The position numbers were made by a program, and so were the translations under genes. This document shows, one piece after another, positions 26,868 to 36,489 of a DNA stretch of 38,716 nt (positions are counted from its first letter, which is position 1; each line of letters starts with the position of its first letter). The notes below the pieces were generated by a model. That model saw only the letters and a program-made list of their open reading frames with translations. It was not told the DNA's origin and searched no databases. The DNA is from Deinococci bacterium (GTDB lineage: Bacteria; Deinococcota; Deinococci; Deinococcales; Trueperaceae): positions 1 to 38,716 of the forward strand of contig JASBRS010000062.1 in the NCBI GenBank assembly GCA_030149325.1. The letters run 5' to 3'.

Positions 26868-26872
26868 GCGGC

Positions 26873-28030
<1,158 letters not shown>

Positions 28031-28041
28031 GCCCAACGACG

Positions 28042-28067
28042 ACGGCCGCCCCCTCGGGGGCGGCCGT
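28042..28067. terminator. Shared terminator between convergent deoB and rplQ
   Basis: ACGGCCGCCCC pairs with GGGGCGGCCGT (11 bp) around a CTCG tetraloop. It lies 11 bp after the deoB stop and 28 bp beyond the rplQ stop. The perfect palindrome would terminate both converging transcripts. There is no U-run on either side. Confidence 0.75.
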
Positions 28068-28095
28068 ACCACGTACTTCGGGTCGAGGCGTCCGC

Positions 28096-28452
28096 CTAGT
28101 CCTGCACCAGCTCGATGTAGGCTTCCTGGGCGTTGTCGCCGCGCCGGTTGAGCAGCTTGTAGATGCGGGTGTAACCGCCCGGGCGATCGGCGTAGCGGGG
28201 GGCGATCTCGTCCATGAGCTTGCGCTGGACCTGGCGATCGTGGATCTCCCGCGCGATCAGCCGCCGCGCGTGCAGGTCGCCGCCGCGGGCGGTGGTGATG
28301 AGCTTCTCCACGAACGGCTGCAGGCTCTTGGCCTTGGTGAGGGTGGTCTTGATGCGGCCGTGCCGGAGCAGGGCCGTCGCCTGGCTTCGGGCGAGGGCGC
28401 TGCGATGGCTGCTGGAGCGACCCAGCTTGTAACCGCGCTGCAGATGACGCAT
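28096..28452 (-). CDS. rplQ: 50S ribosomal protein L17
   Basis: 118 residues. It begins [20 protein letters not shown], the invariant L17 N-terminus, followed by NLxxx-type helix [20 protein letters not shown], and ends with [14 protein letters not shown]17 lies near the peptide exit tunnel. It is the last gene of the ribosomal operon, 3 bp after rpoA, and is followed by the shared terminator. Confidence 0.97.
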   Translation of the reverse strand: MRHLQRGYKLGRSSSHRSALARSQATALLRHGRIKTTLTKAKSLQPFVEKLITTARGGDLHARRLIAREIHDRQVQRKLMDEIAPRYADRPGGYTRIYKLLNRRGDNAQEAYIELVQD

Positions 28453-28455
28453 GGC

Positions 28456-29397
28456 TTACTCCTTCAGCTTCAGTCCGCGCGCCGCCAGGCGCTCCTTGAT
28501 CTCTTCGAGGGACTTCTCCCCCACGCCGCCGACCTTCTTCAGGTCGCGCTCGGACAGTGCCAGCAGGGCGTTGACGGAGTCGATGCCCTCCTCCTGCAGC
28601 GAGTGCAGGACACGGCTCGACAGCTCGAGGCTCTCGAGGCTCATGACCACCTGCTCGGGGGGCGCGGCGACCTCCTCCACCGGCTTGGTGGGGATGGTCA
28701 TGACCGGCACCTTCTCCTCGCTGCCCTCGGCGCTCTCGCCGCTGAACACGTTGAGCTGGTTGCGCAGGATGTCGACGGCGTGGTCGAGCGCGTCGCGCGG
28801 ATCGGCGCTGCCGTCGGTCCACACGCGGATCACGAGACGGTCGAGGTCGGTCTTCTGACCGACGCGGGTGTCCTCGACGCGGTACGCCACCCGCCGCACG
28901 GGCGTGAACACGGCGTCGACGGGGATCGAGTTGATGCGGTCCTTGGTGCCGTGGATCTCGGCGGGGACGTAGCCCACGCCACGCTCCACACGGACCTCCA
29001 TCACCAGCCGACCGCCCTTGGTCAGCGTGGCGATGTGCAGCTCGGGGTTCATCAGCTCCGCGTTGGCGGGTACGTCGAACTGCGCGGCCGTCACCTCGCC
29101 GGGCTTCTCCGCCCGCAGCGTCAGCGTCACGGGGTCCTCGTCGTGGAGCTTCACGACCAGCTCCTTGAGGTTGAGGATGATCTGCATGACATCCTCTTTG
29201 ACCCCATCGATGGTCGAGAACTCGTGCAGCACGTCCTCGATGTAGACGCTAGTGACCGCCGTGCCGGGGATCGACGACAGCAGGATCCGCCTCAGCGGGT
29301 TGCCCAGCGTGACGCCGTAGCCGCGCGGCAGGGGTTCGACCACGAATTCGCCGTATCGGTCGGTGGTCTTCGACTTGAACTCTGGGATGATCTGCAC
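28456..29397 (-). CDS. rpoA: RNA polymerase alpha subunit
   Basis: 313-residue subunit that dimerises to nucleate RNA polymerase assembly. The N-terminal domains (about 1-230) contain EPLPRGYGVTLGNPLRRILL and PGTAVTSV. After a Pro/Glu-rich linker (about 230-250), the C-terminal domain has LELSSRVLHSLQEEGI and VGEKSLEEIKERLAARG. In it the DNA-contacting Arg is kept, but the position equivalent to E. coli Asn268 is His, as in Thermus-type alpha, so UP-element recognition may differ. The GTG start follows GAGGAGAG. It lies between rpsD and rplQ, the standard alpha-operon order. Confidence 0.97.
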   Translation of the reverse strand: MQIIPEFKSKTTDRYGEFVVEPLPRGYGVTLGNPLRRILLSSIPGTAVTSVYIEDVLHEFSTIDGVKEDVMQIILNLKELVVKLHDEDPVTLTLRAEKPGEVTAAQFDVPANAELMNPELHIATLTKGGRLVMEVRVERGVGYVPAEIHGTKDRINSIPVDAVFTPVRRVAYRVEDTRVGQKTDLDRLVIRVWTDGSADPRDALDHAVDILRNQLNVFSGESAEGSEEKVPVMTIPTKPVEEVAAPPEQVVMSLESLELSSRVLHSLQEEGIDSVNALLALSERDLKKVGGVGEKSLEEIKERLAARGLKLKE

Positions 29398-29416
29398 CGT
29401 GCTCTCTCCTCAGGCC

Positions 29417-30034
29417 TCAGCGCGAGTAGTACTCGATGACCTGCAGCTCGTTGACCGGCACCGTCAGGTCCTCGCGGGCCGGACGGTGGAGGAAGCGGCC
29501 CTTGAGCGTCTCGCTGTCGAACTCGAGCCACGGGTTGAGCTTCCCACGCCGGCGCTCCTCGACGTTGGCGCGGATGTGCGCGTTCTTCTTGGCGTTCGGC
29601 GCCACCTCGATCTCGTCGCCGGGCGACAGCCGGTACGAGGGCACGTCGATGCGCTTGCCGTTGACGTGGATGTGGCCGTGGGCCACGAACTGGCGCGCCT
29701 GCCGCCGGGTGGCGGCGATGCCGAGGCGGTACACCACGTTGTCGAGCCGCGACTCGAGCAGTTGCAGGAACACCTCACCGGTGGCGCCGACCTTCTTCGA
29801 GGCCTCGGCGAACAGGTTGGCGAACTGCTTCTCGCTCATGTTGTAGTAGAAGCGCAGCTTCTGCTTCTCGCGGAGGCGCACGCCGTAGTCGCTGATCTTG
29901 CGGCGGCGACGCTGGCCGTGCTGGCCCGGAGGGTAGGGGTGCCGCTCCATGTAGCGCTGCACCTTGGGGGACTCCACCAGGTTGACCCCCTCGCGACGGC
30001 AGATCTTGACGATCGGTCCTCTGTAACGTCCCAT
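29417..30034 (-). CDS. rpsD: 30S ribosomal protein S4
   Basis: 205 residues. It binds 16S rRNA early in 30S assembly and in many bacteria represses the alpha operon. It begins [16 protein letters not shown] and has [10 protein letters not shown], the S4 RNA-binding fold at [20 protein letters not shown] and [16 protein letters not shown], and the end [12 protein letters not shown]. Only Cys12 remains of the four zinc-binding cysteines of Thermus S4, so this is a zinc-free form. It lies 26 bp after rpsK and 19 bp before rpoA. Confidence 0.97.
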   Translation of the reverse strand: MGRYRGPIVKICRREGVNLVESPKVQRYMERHPYPPGQHGQRRRRKISDYGVRLREKQKLRFYYNMSEKQFANLFAEASKKVGATGEVFLQLLESRLDNVVYRLGIAATRRQARQFVAHGHIHVNGKRIDVPSYRLSPGDEIEVAPNAKKNAHIRANVEERRRGKLNPWLEFDSETLKGRFLHRPAREDLTVPVNELQVIEYYSR

Positions 30035-30060
30035 GGTTCTCCTAGCTCTCGTCTACGCCG

Positions 30061-30453
30061 TCACTGGCGCTTCCGCTTGCGCGGGCGGCAGCCGTTGTGG
30101 GGGGACGGGGTGTCGTCGATGATGGTGCGGACGTTGACCCCGGTGGACTGGATGGAGCGGATCGCCTGCTCGCGGCCGGAGCCGGTGCCCCGGATGATGA
30201 TGTCGAGCTGCGACAGCCCCATGTTCTGGGCCTTGCGGGTGGCGTCCGCTGCGGCGAGTTGCGCCGCGTACGGCGTGCCCTTCTTCGAGCCCTTGTAGCC
30301 GATGGATCCCGACGACGACCACGTCACGGTGTTGCCGTCCATGTCGGTGATGGTGACGATGGTGTTGTTGTAGCTGGCGTGGATGAACGCCTTGCCCTCG
30401 CTGAGGCTGCGCTTGACGCGCTTCTTGGTCCTGGTCTTGGTCGCCTTGGCCAC
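30061..30453 (-). CDS. rpsK: 30S ribosomal protein S11
   Basis: 130 residues. Conserved segments are [57 protein letters not shown] in the form [15 protein letters not shown], and the end [13 protein letters not shown]. It forms part of the 30S platform next to the mRNA exit site. It lies 9 bp downstream of rpsM and precedes rpsD, as in other alpha operons. Confidence 0.97.
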   Translation of the reverse strand: MAKATKTRTKKRVKRSLSEGKAFIHASYNNTIVTITDMDGNTVTWSSSGSIGYKGSKKGTPYAAQLAAADATRKAQNMGLSQLDIIIRGTGSGREQAIRSIQSTGVNVRTIIDDTPSPHNGCRPRKRKRQ

Positions 30454-30462
30454 GTCGATCCC

Positions 30463-30843
30463 TTACTTCCTCGGCGCCCGCTTCTTGCCGGCGACCGTGC
30501 GCCGCGGGCCCTTGCGGGTACGGGCGTTGGTCTTGGTGGACTGGCCCCGCACCGGTAGCCCGCGACGGTGCCGCAGGCCGCGGTAGCAGCCGATGTCCAT
30601 CAAGCGCTTGATGTTGAGCTGCACCTCGCGCCGGAGGTCGCCCTCGACCTTGTAGCCGCGGTCGACGGCCTCACGCAGACGGCCGACCTCGGCCTCGGTG
30701 AGGTCCTTGACGCGGGTATCGGGGTCGATCTCGACCTTCGCGAGGATCTCGCGCGAGCGCGTCGCGCCGATCCCGTAGATGTAGGGAAGCGCCGCTTCGA
30801 TGCGCTTCTCACGCGGCAAGTCGATGCCAGCGATACGAGCCAT
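30463..30843 (-). CDS. rpsM: 30S ribosomal protein S13
   Basis: 126 residues. It begins [20 protein letters not shown] and has [28 protein letters not shown], the [19 protein letters not shown] signature, and the basic tail [18 protein letters not shown]. It sits in the 30S head and contacts the 50S subunit and P-site tRNA. It lies 3 bp after the rpmJ stop. Confidence 0.97.
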   Translation of the reverse strand: MARIAGIDLPREKRIEAALPYIYGIGATRSREILAKVEIDPDTRVKDLTEAEVGRLREAVDRGYKVEGDLRREVQLNIKRLMDIGCYRGLRHRRGLPVRGQSTKTNARTRKGPRRTVAGKKRAPRK

Positions 30844-30846
30844 GCC

Positions 30847-30963
30847 TCACCCCTGCCTTTGCTTGTGCTTCGGATTCGAAGAGCAGATGACGTAGACCTT
30901 GCCGTGCCGGCGGATCACCTTGCACTTGTCACACATGGGTTTCACGGACGCCCGGACTTTCAT
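30847..30963 (-). CDS. rpmJ: 50S ribosomal protein L36
   Basis: 38 residues, easily missed because of its size. It reads [20 protein letters not shown] and then [18 protein letters not shown]. The zinc ligands Cys11, Cys14, Cys27 and His33 are all present, so this is the zinc-binding (C+) form. It lies between infA (22 bp upstream) and rpsM (3 bp downstream), its usual place. Confidence 0.96.
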   Translation of the reverse strand: MKVRASVKPMCDKCKVIRRHGKVYVICSSNPKHKQRQG

Positions 30964-30985
30964 GGTCAACTCCTACCCGATTCTC

Positions 30986-31276
30986 CTACTTGCGGTAGAC
31001 GATGCGACCCTTCTCGGGGTCGTACGTGCTGATCTCCACGACGACACGGTCGCCGGGAAGGATGCGGATGTAGTGACGGCGCATCTTGCCCCCTACGTGG
31101 GCAAGGATCTCGGGGCCGGCATCGAGTTGGACGAGGAACGTCGTGTTCGGACGAGCCTCGAGCACCACCCCCTCGGTGCGGATGCTGTCCTGGGTCGTTT
31201 CCTCTTCCCGGGGCGCCCGCGGCTTGCCTCTGCCGCCACGCCGTCCTGGCCGACCTCCTGATCGCCTACGCGCCAT
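30986..31276 (-). CDS. infA: Translation initiation factor IF-1 with Arg/Gly-rich N-terminal extension
   Basis: IF-1 blocks the 30S A site during initiation. The OB-fold core is complete: [60 protein letters not shown]. It is preceded by about 25 extra residues that are Arg/Gly-rich ([20 protein letters not shown]) and then EEETTQD, giving 96 residues against about 72 in typical IF-1. No internal Met, Val or Leu exists in the extension, so the start cannot be moved inward. ATG 31276 follows AGGAGG by 5 nt and overlaps the map stop by 11 nt. Confidence 0.93.
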   Translation of the reverse strand: MARRRSGGRPGRRGGRGKPRAPREEETTQDSIRTEGVVLEARPNTTFLVQLDAGPEILAHVGGKMRRHYIRILPGDRVVVEISTYDPEKGRIVYRK

Positions 31277-32039
31277 GCACACCTCCTCCGGTGCCTGTCT
31301 CTTGCGTCAACACGCGCGGGCCATCTTCGGTGATGGCCACGGTGTGTTCGAAATGTGCCGCCAGGCTCCCGTCTGCGGTGGAAGCCGTCCAGCCGTCGTT
31401 CGCGATGCTCACCGTGGTCCGCTTCTGCGAGACCATCGGCTCGATCGCGAGCACGAGGCCGGGACGGAGCACAGGGCCCGTGCCGGCACGTCCGTAGTTG
31501 GGTACCTCCGGGCCCTCGTGGAACTCACGGCCGATGCCGTGCCCCACGAACTCCCGGATCACCCAGAAGCCTTCGGACTCGACCACGCCCTGGATGGCCG
31601 CGGAAACGTCGCCGAGCCGATTGCCTGCCAACGCCGCCTCGATGCCGGCGGTCAACGACCGCTCGGTGGCCTCGAGGAGGCGCTGGGCCTCGACCGAGAT
31701 CGCGCCGACGGCGAACGTACGCGCCATGTCGGCGGCGTAACCCCGGTAGAAGGTCCCGATGTCGATCGACACGATGTCGCCCTCCGACAGACGCAGGTCA
31801 TCCGGGATGCCGTGGACGACCACTTCGTTGACGGAGGTGCACAGTGTCGCCGGGAAGCCGCGATAGCCCTTGAAAGCGGGCTTCCCACCACGCGAGAGGA
31901 TAGCATCTTCGGCGACGGCGTTCAACTCGAGCGTGCTCACGCCCGGCCTCACCGCCGCTGCCACGGCCTCGAGCGCCTCGCGGTTGATCACGGCGGCCTC
32001 CGCCATGATCTCGATCTCGCTGGGCCGCTTGAGGATCAC
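31266..32039 (-). CDS. map: Type I methionine aminopeptidase
   Basis: Removes N-terminal methionine from nascent proteins. 257 residues, the short form without an N-terminal zinc finger. Metal ligands are visible: [17 protein letters not shown] (two Asp, about 95-111), GHGIG (His), AIEPM (Glu) and FEHTVAI (Glu). [14 protein letters not shown] carries the active-site His. The GTG start overlaps the adk stop (GTGA). Its place between adk and infA is the common spc-operon arrangement. Confidence 0.96.
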   Translation of the reverse strand: MILKRPSEIEIMAEAAVINREALEAVAAAVRPGVSTLELNAVAEDAILSRGGKPAFKGYRGFPATLCTSVNEVVVHGIPDDLRLSEGDIVSIDIGTFYRGYAADMARTFAVGAISVEAQRLLEATERSLTAGIEAALAGNRLGDVSAAIQGVVESEGFWVIREFVGHGIGREFHEGPEVPNYGRAGTGPVLRPGLVLAIEPMVSQKRTTVSIANDGWTASTADGSLAAHFEHTVAITEDGPRVLTQETGTGGGVHGA

Positions 32040-32617
32040 GGCAGCACCTCGTCGATGCGTGCCGACACCTCGTCCACGGAGCCCATGCCGTCGATGCGGT
32101 GGAGCTTCCCCTGCTCGCCGTAGTAGTCGATCAAGGGCTGGGTCTGACGGCGGTAGACGTCCATGCGGTTGCGCACCACGTCCTCGCTGTCGTCGCTCCG
32201 GCCCTCCTCGGCGGCACGGCCGCTGAGGCGCCGAACCAGCTCGTCCTCCTCGACCTCCAGCGCCACCGCTGCCGTCAGGGCGACGCCCTGAGCGCGCAGC
32301 AGCTCGTCGAGGGCGGCCGCCTGACCGGGCGTCCGCGGGAAGCCGTCGAGCAGCACCCGCACCGGCTTCATGGCGGCGAGCTCGCTCTCCACCATGGCGA
32401 TGATCAGGTCGTCCGGTACCAGCTCGCCGGCCCGCATGATGCCCTCGGCCTTGCGACCGAGGTCGGTGCCCTTGGCCACGTGCGACCTGAGCATGTCGCC
32501 GGTGGACAGCTTGCGCAGGGCGCGCGTGCCGGCCAGTTTGGCCGCCTGCGTGCCCTTGCCGGCACCCGGTGGTCCCATCAGCAGCACCACCTCGGCCCCG
32601 GTGCGTTCGGAAGCCAC
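32036..32617 (-). CDS. adk: Adenylate kinase (short form)
   Basis: ATP + AMP = 2 ADP. 193 residues. The P-loop is MGPPGAGKGTQA (about 14-25), the AMP-binding segment is LSTGDMLRSHV, and the LLDGFPRTPGQA segment is also AMP-binding. The LID is the short type (RLSGRAAEEGRSDDSEDVV) without the zinc-binding insertion; Thermus Adk is also short. The GTG start directly follows the secY stop (TAGGTG), with GGAGG 9 nt upstream, inside secY. Confidence 0.96.
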   Translation of the reverse strand: MASERTGAEVVLLMGPPGAGKGTQAAKLAGTRALRKLSTGDMLRSHVAKGTDLGRKAEGIMRAGELVPDDLIIAMVESELAAMKPVRVLLDGFPRTPGQAAALDELLRAQGVALTAAVALEVEEDELVRRLSGRAAEEGRSDDSEDVVRNRMDVYRRQTQPLIDYYGEQGKLHRIDGMGSVDEVSARIDEVLP

Positions 32618-33937
32618 CTAGAAGCGCCTCCCGCGACCGCGGATGCGGCCCTTGCTGACGAAGCCCTCGTAGTGCCGCATCATCAGTTGCGACTCGAGCT
32701 GCCGCAGGGTGTCGAGCGCGACGCCGACCATGATCAGCAGGCCGGTGCCGGAGAACACGAACGAGAGCTGACCGGTGCCGGTCAGCCAGGCGAACACCTG
32801 GGGCAGGGCGTTGACCGCGCCCAGGAAGAGCGCGCCCCACAGGGTGATGCGGTTGGTGATGCGCGTCAGGTGGTCGGTGGTGGGCTGGCCCGGCCGGACG
32901 CCGGGCACGAAGCCACCGTACTCGCGCAGGTTGTCGCTGATGCGCCGCGGATCGAAGGTGATCTGCGTGTAGAAGTAGGTGAAGCCGATGATCAGCAGCG
33001 TGCTCACCGTCAATCCCTGCCAGTGCTGCGGGTTGAACCAGGAGCCGATGGCCTGAAGCCAGGCGATGTTGGGGAACGACCCGATGAGGGTCTGCGGCAG
33101 GATGAGGATCGCTACCGCGAAGATGATCGGGATCACGCCGGCGGCGTTGAGCCTGAGCGGGATGTAGGTGGTCTGGCCGCCCATCACCTTGCGGCCGACC
33201 ACCTTTCGTGCGTACTGCACTGGGATGCGCCGCTCCGCCTGCTGCACCAGCACCATGCCGGCGATCGCCACGATCAGCAGCGCCAGGTAGAAGATCAGAC
33301 CGAAGACGTTCGCCTGCCCCTTGCCGATGAGCGCGAACTCCTGCGCCAGGGCGTTCGGGAAGGCCGCCACGATGCCGGCGTAGATGATCAGCGAGATGCC
33401 GTTGCCGACGCCGTACTCGGTGATCTTCTCACCCAGCCACATCACCACCGAGATGCCCGCAACCTGGGTCACCAGCACCACGAACCAGAAGAACGGCCCG
33501 TTGGCCCAGCCGATGCGCAGCGCACCGCTGGGACCCAGCAGTGCGATCGCCAGGAACAGGGCCTGGACCGCACCCAGGGCGGTCGCGCCGTAGCGCGTGT
33601 ACTGGGTGATCTTGCGCCGGCCCTCCTCGCCCTCCTTGCTGAGCTTCTCGAGGGGCGGGTAGGTCGACTGCAGCAGCTGGATGATGATGCTCGCCGTGAT
33701 GTAGGGGATGACCCCCAGCGCGGCGATGGAGAACACGTGGAAGTTGCCGCCCGAGATGAAGTTGAGCAGACCGAAGATCGAGCCCTGCCCGAAGCCGCCC
33801 GCCTTCAGCCTTGCGATGTCGATGCCGGGCGTAGGGATGTACACCATGAGCCGGAACACGGTGAGCAGGCCCACCGTGACCAGCAGCTTGGCGCGCAGGT
33901 CCGCAATGACCAGGGCATTGCGAAAGGCTTGGAGCAT
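32618..33937 (-). CDS. secY: Preprotein translocase subunit SecY
   Basis: Central pore of the SecYEG translocon; 439 residues with ten predicted TM helices. It begins with the cytoplasmic helix QAFRNALVIADLRAKLLVTV and has FRLMVYIPTPGID (TM1/plug region), GVIPYITASIIIQLL, YGVGNGISLIIYAG and AAGVIPIIFA (with NAAG just before). It ends MMRHYEGFVSKGRIRGRGRR, the ribosome-binding tail. It starts 2 bp after rplO and runs directly into adk. Confidence 0.97.
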   Translation of the reverse strand: MLQAFRNALVIADLRAKLLVTVGLLTVFRLMVYIPTPGIDIARLKAGGFGQGSIFGLLNFISGGNFHVFSIAALGVIPYITASIIIQLLQSTYPPLEKLSKEGEEGRRKITQYTRYGATALGAVQALFLAIALLGPSGALRIGWANGPFFWFVVLVTQVAGISVVMWLGEKITEYGVGNGISLIIYAGIVAAFPNALAQEFALIGKGQANVFGLIFYLALLIVAIAGMVLVQQAERRIPVQYARKVVGRKVMGGQTTYIPLRLNAAGVIPIIFAVAILILPQTLIGSFPNIAWLQAIGSWFNPQHWQGLTVSTLLIIGFTYFYTQITFDPRRISDNLREYGGFVPGVRPGQPTTDHLTRITNRITLWGALFLGAVNALPQVFAWLTGTGQLSFVFSGTGLLIMVGVALDTLRQLESQLMMRHYEGFVSKGRIRGRGRRF

Positions 33938-33939
33938 GC

Positions 33940-34398
33940 CTAGCTCTCCTCGGCCGCGTCGTGCGCCGTGACGTCGCCACCGGCGGCCCGGACCGCCTCG
34001 GCCGCCGCACGCGACACCGCGTCGACCTCCACCGTCAGCTTCTTGACCTCGAGCTCACCGTCGCCGAGCAGCTTGATGGGCTTGTCGGCCTTGCGCACGA
34101 GCCCGCGCGCCGCGAGGCTGGCGCCGTCGACCCGGTCGCCCTCGGCGAAGCCGTTGAGGTCGGCGAGGTTGACGACCTGGTAGGGCTCGCGGTCGCGGTT
34201 GAAGCCGCGCTTGGGCAGGCGCATGATCAGGCGCGAACGACCGCCCTCCCAGCCGTGCCCGCCGCTGAAGCCGCTGCGGCTCTTCTGGCCCTTCTGGCCC
34301 CGGCCCGCGGTCTTGCCGCGACCGCTCCCGAGACCGCGTCCCACCCGGCGACGCGTCTTCTTGGAGCCGCGCGCGGGCTTGAGTTCGTTGAGCTTCAC
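33940..34398 (-). CDS. rplO: 50S ribosomal protein L15
   Basis: 152 residues. It begins [20 protein letters not shown], then RGLGSGRGKTAGRGQKGQKS and GFSGGHGWEGG, the Gly/Arg-rich signature. The globular C-terminal part (VNLADLNGFAEGDRVDGASL onward) follows. GTG 34398 overlaps the rpmD stop by 4 nt. Confidence 0.96.
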   Translation of the reverse strand: MKLNELKPARGSKKTRRRVGRGLGSGRGKTAGRGQKGQKSRSGFSGGHGWEGGRSRLIMRLPKRGFNRDREPYQVVNLADLNGFAEGDRVDGASLAARGLVRKADKPIKLLGDGELEVKKLTVEVDAVSRAAAEAVRAAGGDVTAHDAAEES

Positions 34399-34574
34399 TT
34401 CTGCTCCCGCCCTTCGATGTCGAGCAAGTAGGCGACCTTGTCGATCATGCCGCGAATGCTCGGGTTGTCGACGACCTCGCGGGTGTCCCCGGTCTTCCGG
34501 AGGCCGAGCGCCCGCACCGTGGCGCGCTGGTCCTTCGGCACGCCGATCAGGCTGCGTCTCAGCCGGAGCTTCAT
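34395..34574 (-). CDS. rpmD: 50S ribosomal protein L30
   Basis: 59 residues, easily missed because of its size. It begins [20 protein letters not shown], then [20 protein letters not shown] and [15 protein letters not shown]; the L30 signature (IGxPxxQRxTxxxLGLRK) is clear. The ATG overlaps the rpsE stop and its stop overlaps the rplO start, each by 4 nt. Confidence 0.96.
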   Translation of the reverse strand: MKLRLRRSLIGVPKDQRATVRALGLRKTGDTREVVDNPSIRGMIDKVAYLLDIEGREQK

Positions 34575-35044
34575 TCCGCCGCCTCCCGCTCGCGCTTCGA
34601 TTCCTCGAAGGTCTTGAGCTGCTTGAGGCCTTCCATCACGGCGTACGCGACGTTGGTCTGGTTGCGCGAACCCAGCTCCTTGGTGAGCAGGTTGCGGTAG
34701 CCCGCCAGCTCGACGATGGCGCGCGGCACGCTGCCGGCGATGACGCCGGTGCCGGCGCCCGCCGGCTTGAGCATGACGCGGCTGGTGCCGTGCTGCCCCA
34801 GGACCTCGTGCGGGATGGTGCCGGGCTCCTCGATGGGCACGTCGACGACGTTGCGTCGTGCGACGTACTGCCCCTTCTGGACCGCCAGCGGCACTTCCTT
34901 GGCCTTGCCCAGGCCCACGCCGACGCGGCCCTGGCGATCGCCGACGACGACCATGGCGCCGAAACGGAAGCGTCGGCCGCCCTTGTAGGTCTTCGCCGTG
35001 CGACGGATGAAGATGACCTTGTCTTCGAAGTCGGTGTCTGCCAT
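34571..35044 (-). CDS. rpsE: 30S ribosomal protein S5
   Basis: 157 residues. Conserved blocks are [54 protein letters not shown] and [20 protein letters not shown]5 contributes to decoding accuracy and the mRNA entry helicase. It lies 43 bp after rplR; its stop overlaps rpmD. Confidence 0.97.
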   Translation of the reverse strand: MADTDFEDKVIFIRRTAKTYKGGRRFRFGAMVVVGDRQGRVGVGLGKAKEVPLAVQKGQYVARRNVVDVPIEEPGTIPHEVLGQHGTSRVMLKPAGAGTGVIAGSVPRAIVELAGYRNLLTKELGSRNQTNVAYAVMEGLKQLKTFEESKREREAAE

Positions 35045-35087
35045 CAGGACACGTGGCCTTTCCGTGGAGAGTGCTGGAGGCGAGGCA

Positions 35088-35435
35088 TCAGAACTCGAGC
35101 CCCCCCTCGCGCGCGCCTTCGGCCAGAGCCTTGACGCGTCCGTGGTACCTGTAGGGCCCGCGATCGAAGACGACCCGGCTGACGCCGGCCGCGACCGCGC
35201 GCTTCGCCAGCTCCTGGCCGACGGCCTTGGCCTGGTCGGTCTTGGAGCCCTTGGGAGCGAGCGATCGGCTGTTGGCCTCGGCCACCGTGACGCCGCTCCT
35301 GTCGTCGATCACCTGGGCGTAGATGTAGCGTGCGCTGCGGAACACCGAGAGCCGGAGCCGGCCGGTGTCCACCGGACGCCGGATGCTGCGGCGGGTCCGG
35401 AAGGCGCGACGCTGCGTGCGTGTCAGTCCGTTCAT
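35088..35435 (-). CDS. rplR: 50S ribosomal protein L18
   Basis: 115-residue 5S-rRNA-binding protein. It begins [20 protein letters not shown] and has [40 protein letters not shown] and the [20 protein letters not shown] ending. It lies 27 bp after rplF. Confidence 0.96.
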   Translation of the reverse strand: MNGLTRTQRRAFRTRRSIRRPVDTGRLRLSVFRSARYIYAQVIDDRSGVTVAEANSRSLAPKGSKTDQAKAVGQELAKRAVAAGVSRVVFDRGPYRYHGRVKALAEGAREGGLEF

Positions 35436-35462
35436 GATGCGCTACCTCGCTGGAGCCGCCGG

Positions 35463-36002
35463 CTAGCGGGCTGCCGCCTTGCCGGCCTTGAGCTTCACGT
35501 GTTCGCCCGCGTACCGCACACCCTTGCCGTGGTAGTGGTCGGGCGGACGGACGGCGCGGATGTTGGCGGCCACCTGGCCGACCAACTGCTTGTCGATCCC
35601 GCTCACCGAGATCTTGGTGGGCTCGGGCGCCTCGATGGTGATGCCCTGGGGCGGCGTGATGACCACCGGATGGGAGTACCCGACGGTCAGCTCCAGATCG
35701 CTGCCCTTCATCTGGCAGCGGAAGCCCACGCCCTGGATCTCGAGGCTCTTCTTGAAGCCCTCGCTGACGCCGGCCACCGCGTTGGCGATGAGGCTGCGCG
35801 CCAGCCCGTGCTGGGCTCGGTCGTTGCGATGGTCGCTGGGGCGCTCCAGGGTGACGACGCCGTCCTCCAGCTCGACGCGGATGCGCGGGCTGATGACGAC
35901 CTCGAGCTGGCCCTTGGGGCCCTTGACCTTGATCAGGCCCTCGGCCACCTGGAGCTCGACGCCCTTCGGGAGGGTGATGGGAGCTCGGCCTACGCGCGAC
36001 AT
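35463..36002 (-). CDS. rplF: 50S ribosomal protein L6
   Basis: 179 residues. It begins MSRVGRAPITLPKGVELQVA and has the KVKGPKGQLEVVISPRIRVE segment. The second-repeat domain has GVGFRCQMKGSDLELTVGYS and HPVVITPPQGITIEAP, and the C-terminal signature region is AANIRAVRPPDHYHGKGVRY. It lies 1 bp from the rpsH stop. Confidence 0.97.
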   Translation of the reverse strand: MSRVGRAPITLPKGVELQVAEGLIKVKGPKGQLEVVISPRIRVELEDGVVTLERPSDHRNDRAQHGLARSLIANAVAGVSEGFKKSLEIQGVGFRCQMKGSDLELTVGYSHPVVITPPQGITIEAPEPTKISVSGIDKQLVGQVAANIRAVRPPDHYHGKGVRYAGEHVKLKAGKAAAR

Positions 36003-36003
36003 C

Positions 36004-36399
36004 TCACCACACCTCGCAGACGATCTCGCCGCCCAGGTTCTTGCGACGGGCCTCGGCGTCGATCATCAGGCCCTGGGAGGTGGAGACCACGGCCAGGCCG
36101 AGGCCACCCCGCACCACCGGCACGTGCTTGGCCTTGGCGTAGGCGCGGCGACCCGGCGACGAAGCGCGGGTGATCTGGTGGATGACCGGCGCGCGCTTGG
36201 GGCCGTACTTCAGGCCGATGCGCAGCACCGGGTGGCCGTTCGCCTCGCCGTCCTCGACGGACTTGAGGTAGCCCTCGCGGACGAGGAGCTGGGCCAACGA
36301 CTTCTTGAACTTGCTCGCCGGCACGTCAACGCTGGCCATGTGGACGGCCTGGGCGTTGCGGATGCGGGTGAGCATGTCGGCAATGGGATCCGTTTGCAT
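36004..36399 (-). CDS. rpsH: 30S ribosomal protein S8
   Basis: 131 residues. It begins MQTDPIADMLTRIRNAQAVH; the C-terminal signature LAVVSTSQGLMIDAEARRKN then LGGEIVCEVW is complete. S8 binds helix 21 of 16S rRNA and in E. coli represses the spc operon. It follows an unusually long 90-bp gap after rpsN that contains a hairpin; GGAGG lies upstream of the ATG. Confidence 0.97.
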   Translation of the reverse strand: MQTDPIADMLTRIRNAQAVHMASVDVPASKFKKSLAQLLVREGYLKSVEDGEANGHPVLRIGLKYGPKRAPVIHQITRASSPGRRAYAKAKHVPVVRGGLGLAVVSTSQGLMIDAEARRKNLGGEIVCEVW

Positions 36400-36427
36400 C
36401 GTTGTTGGGTCCTCCGTGGAGCCGGTT

Positions 36428-36446
36428 TCAGCGCAAGCCGCGCTGA
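36428..36446 (-). promoter_or_regulatory. Hairpin in the rpsN-rpsH spacer
   Basis: On the minus strand TCAGCGC and GCGCTGA form a 7-bp stem with a 5-nt loop (GGCTT). It lies in a 90-bp spacer (36400-36489), the longest gap in the ribosomal operon, just upstream of the S8 coding region. It could be a binding site for an autoregulating ribosomal protein, an mRNA processing site, or chance. Confidence 0.35.
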
Positions 36447-36489
36447 CCTTCGCTCCTCAAGTAGTGCTTCTCGCTTGTCGCTCCGACGC

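Noticed and set aside
32099-33943. 614-codon open frame on the plus strand opposite adk and secY
   Set aside because: Composition typical of an antisense frame of membrane-protein codons; secY and adk are certain.
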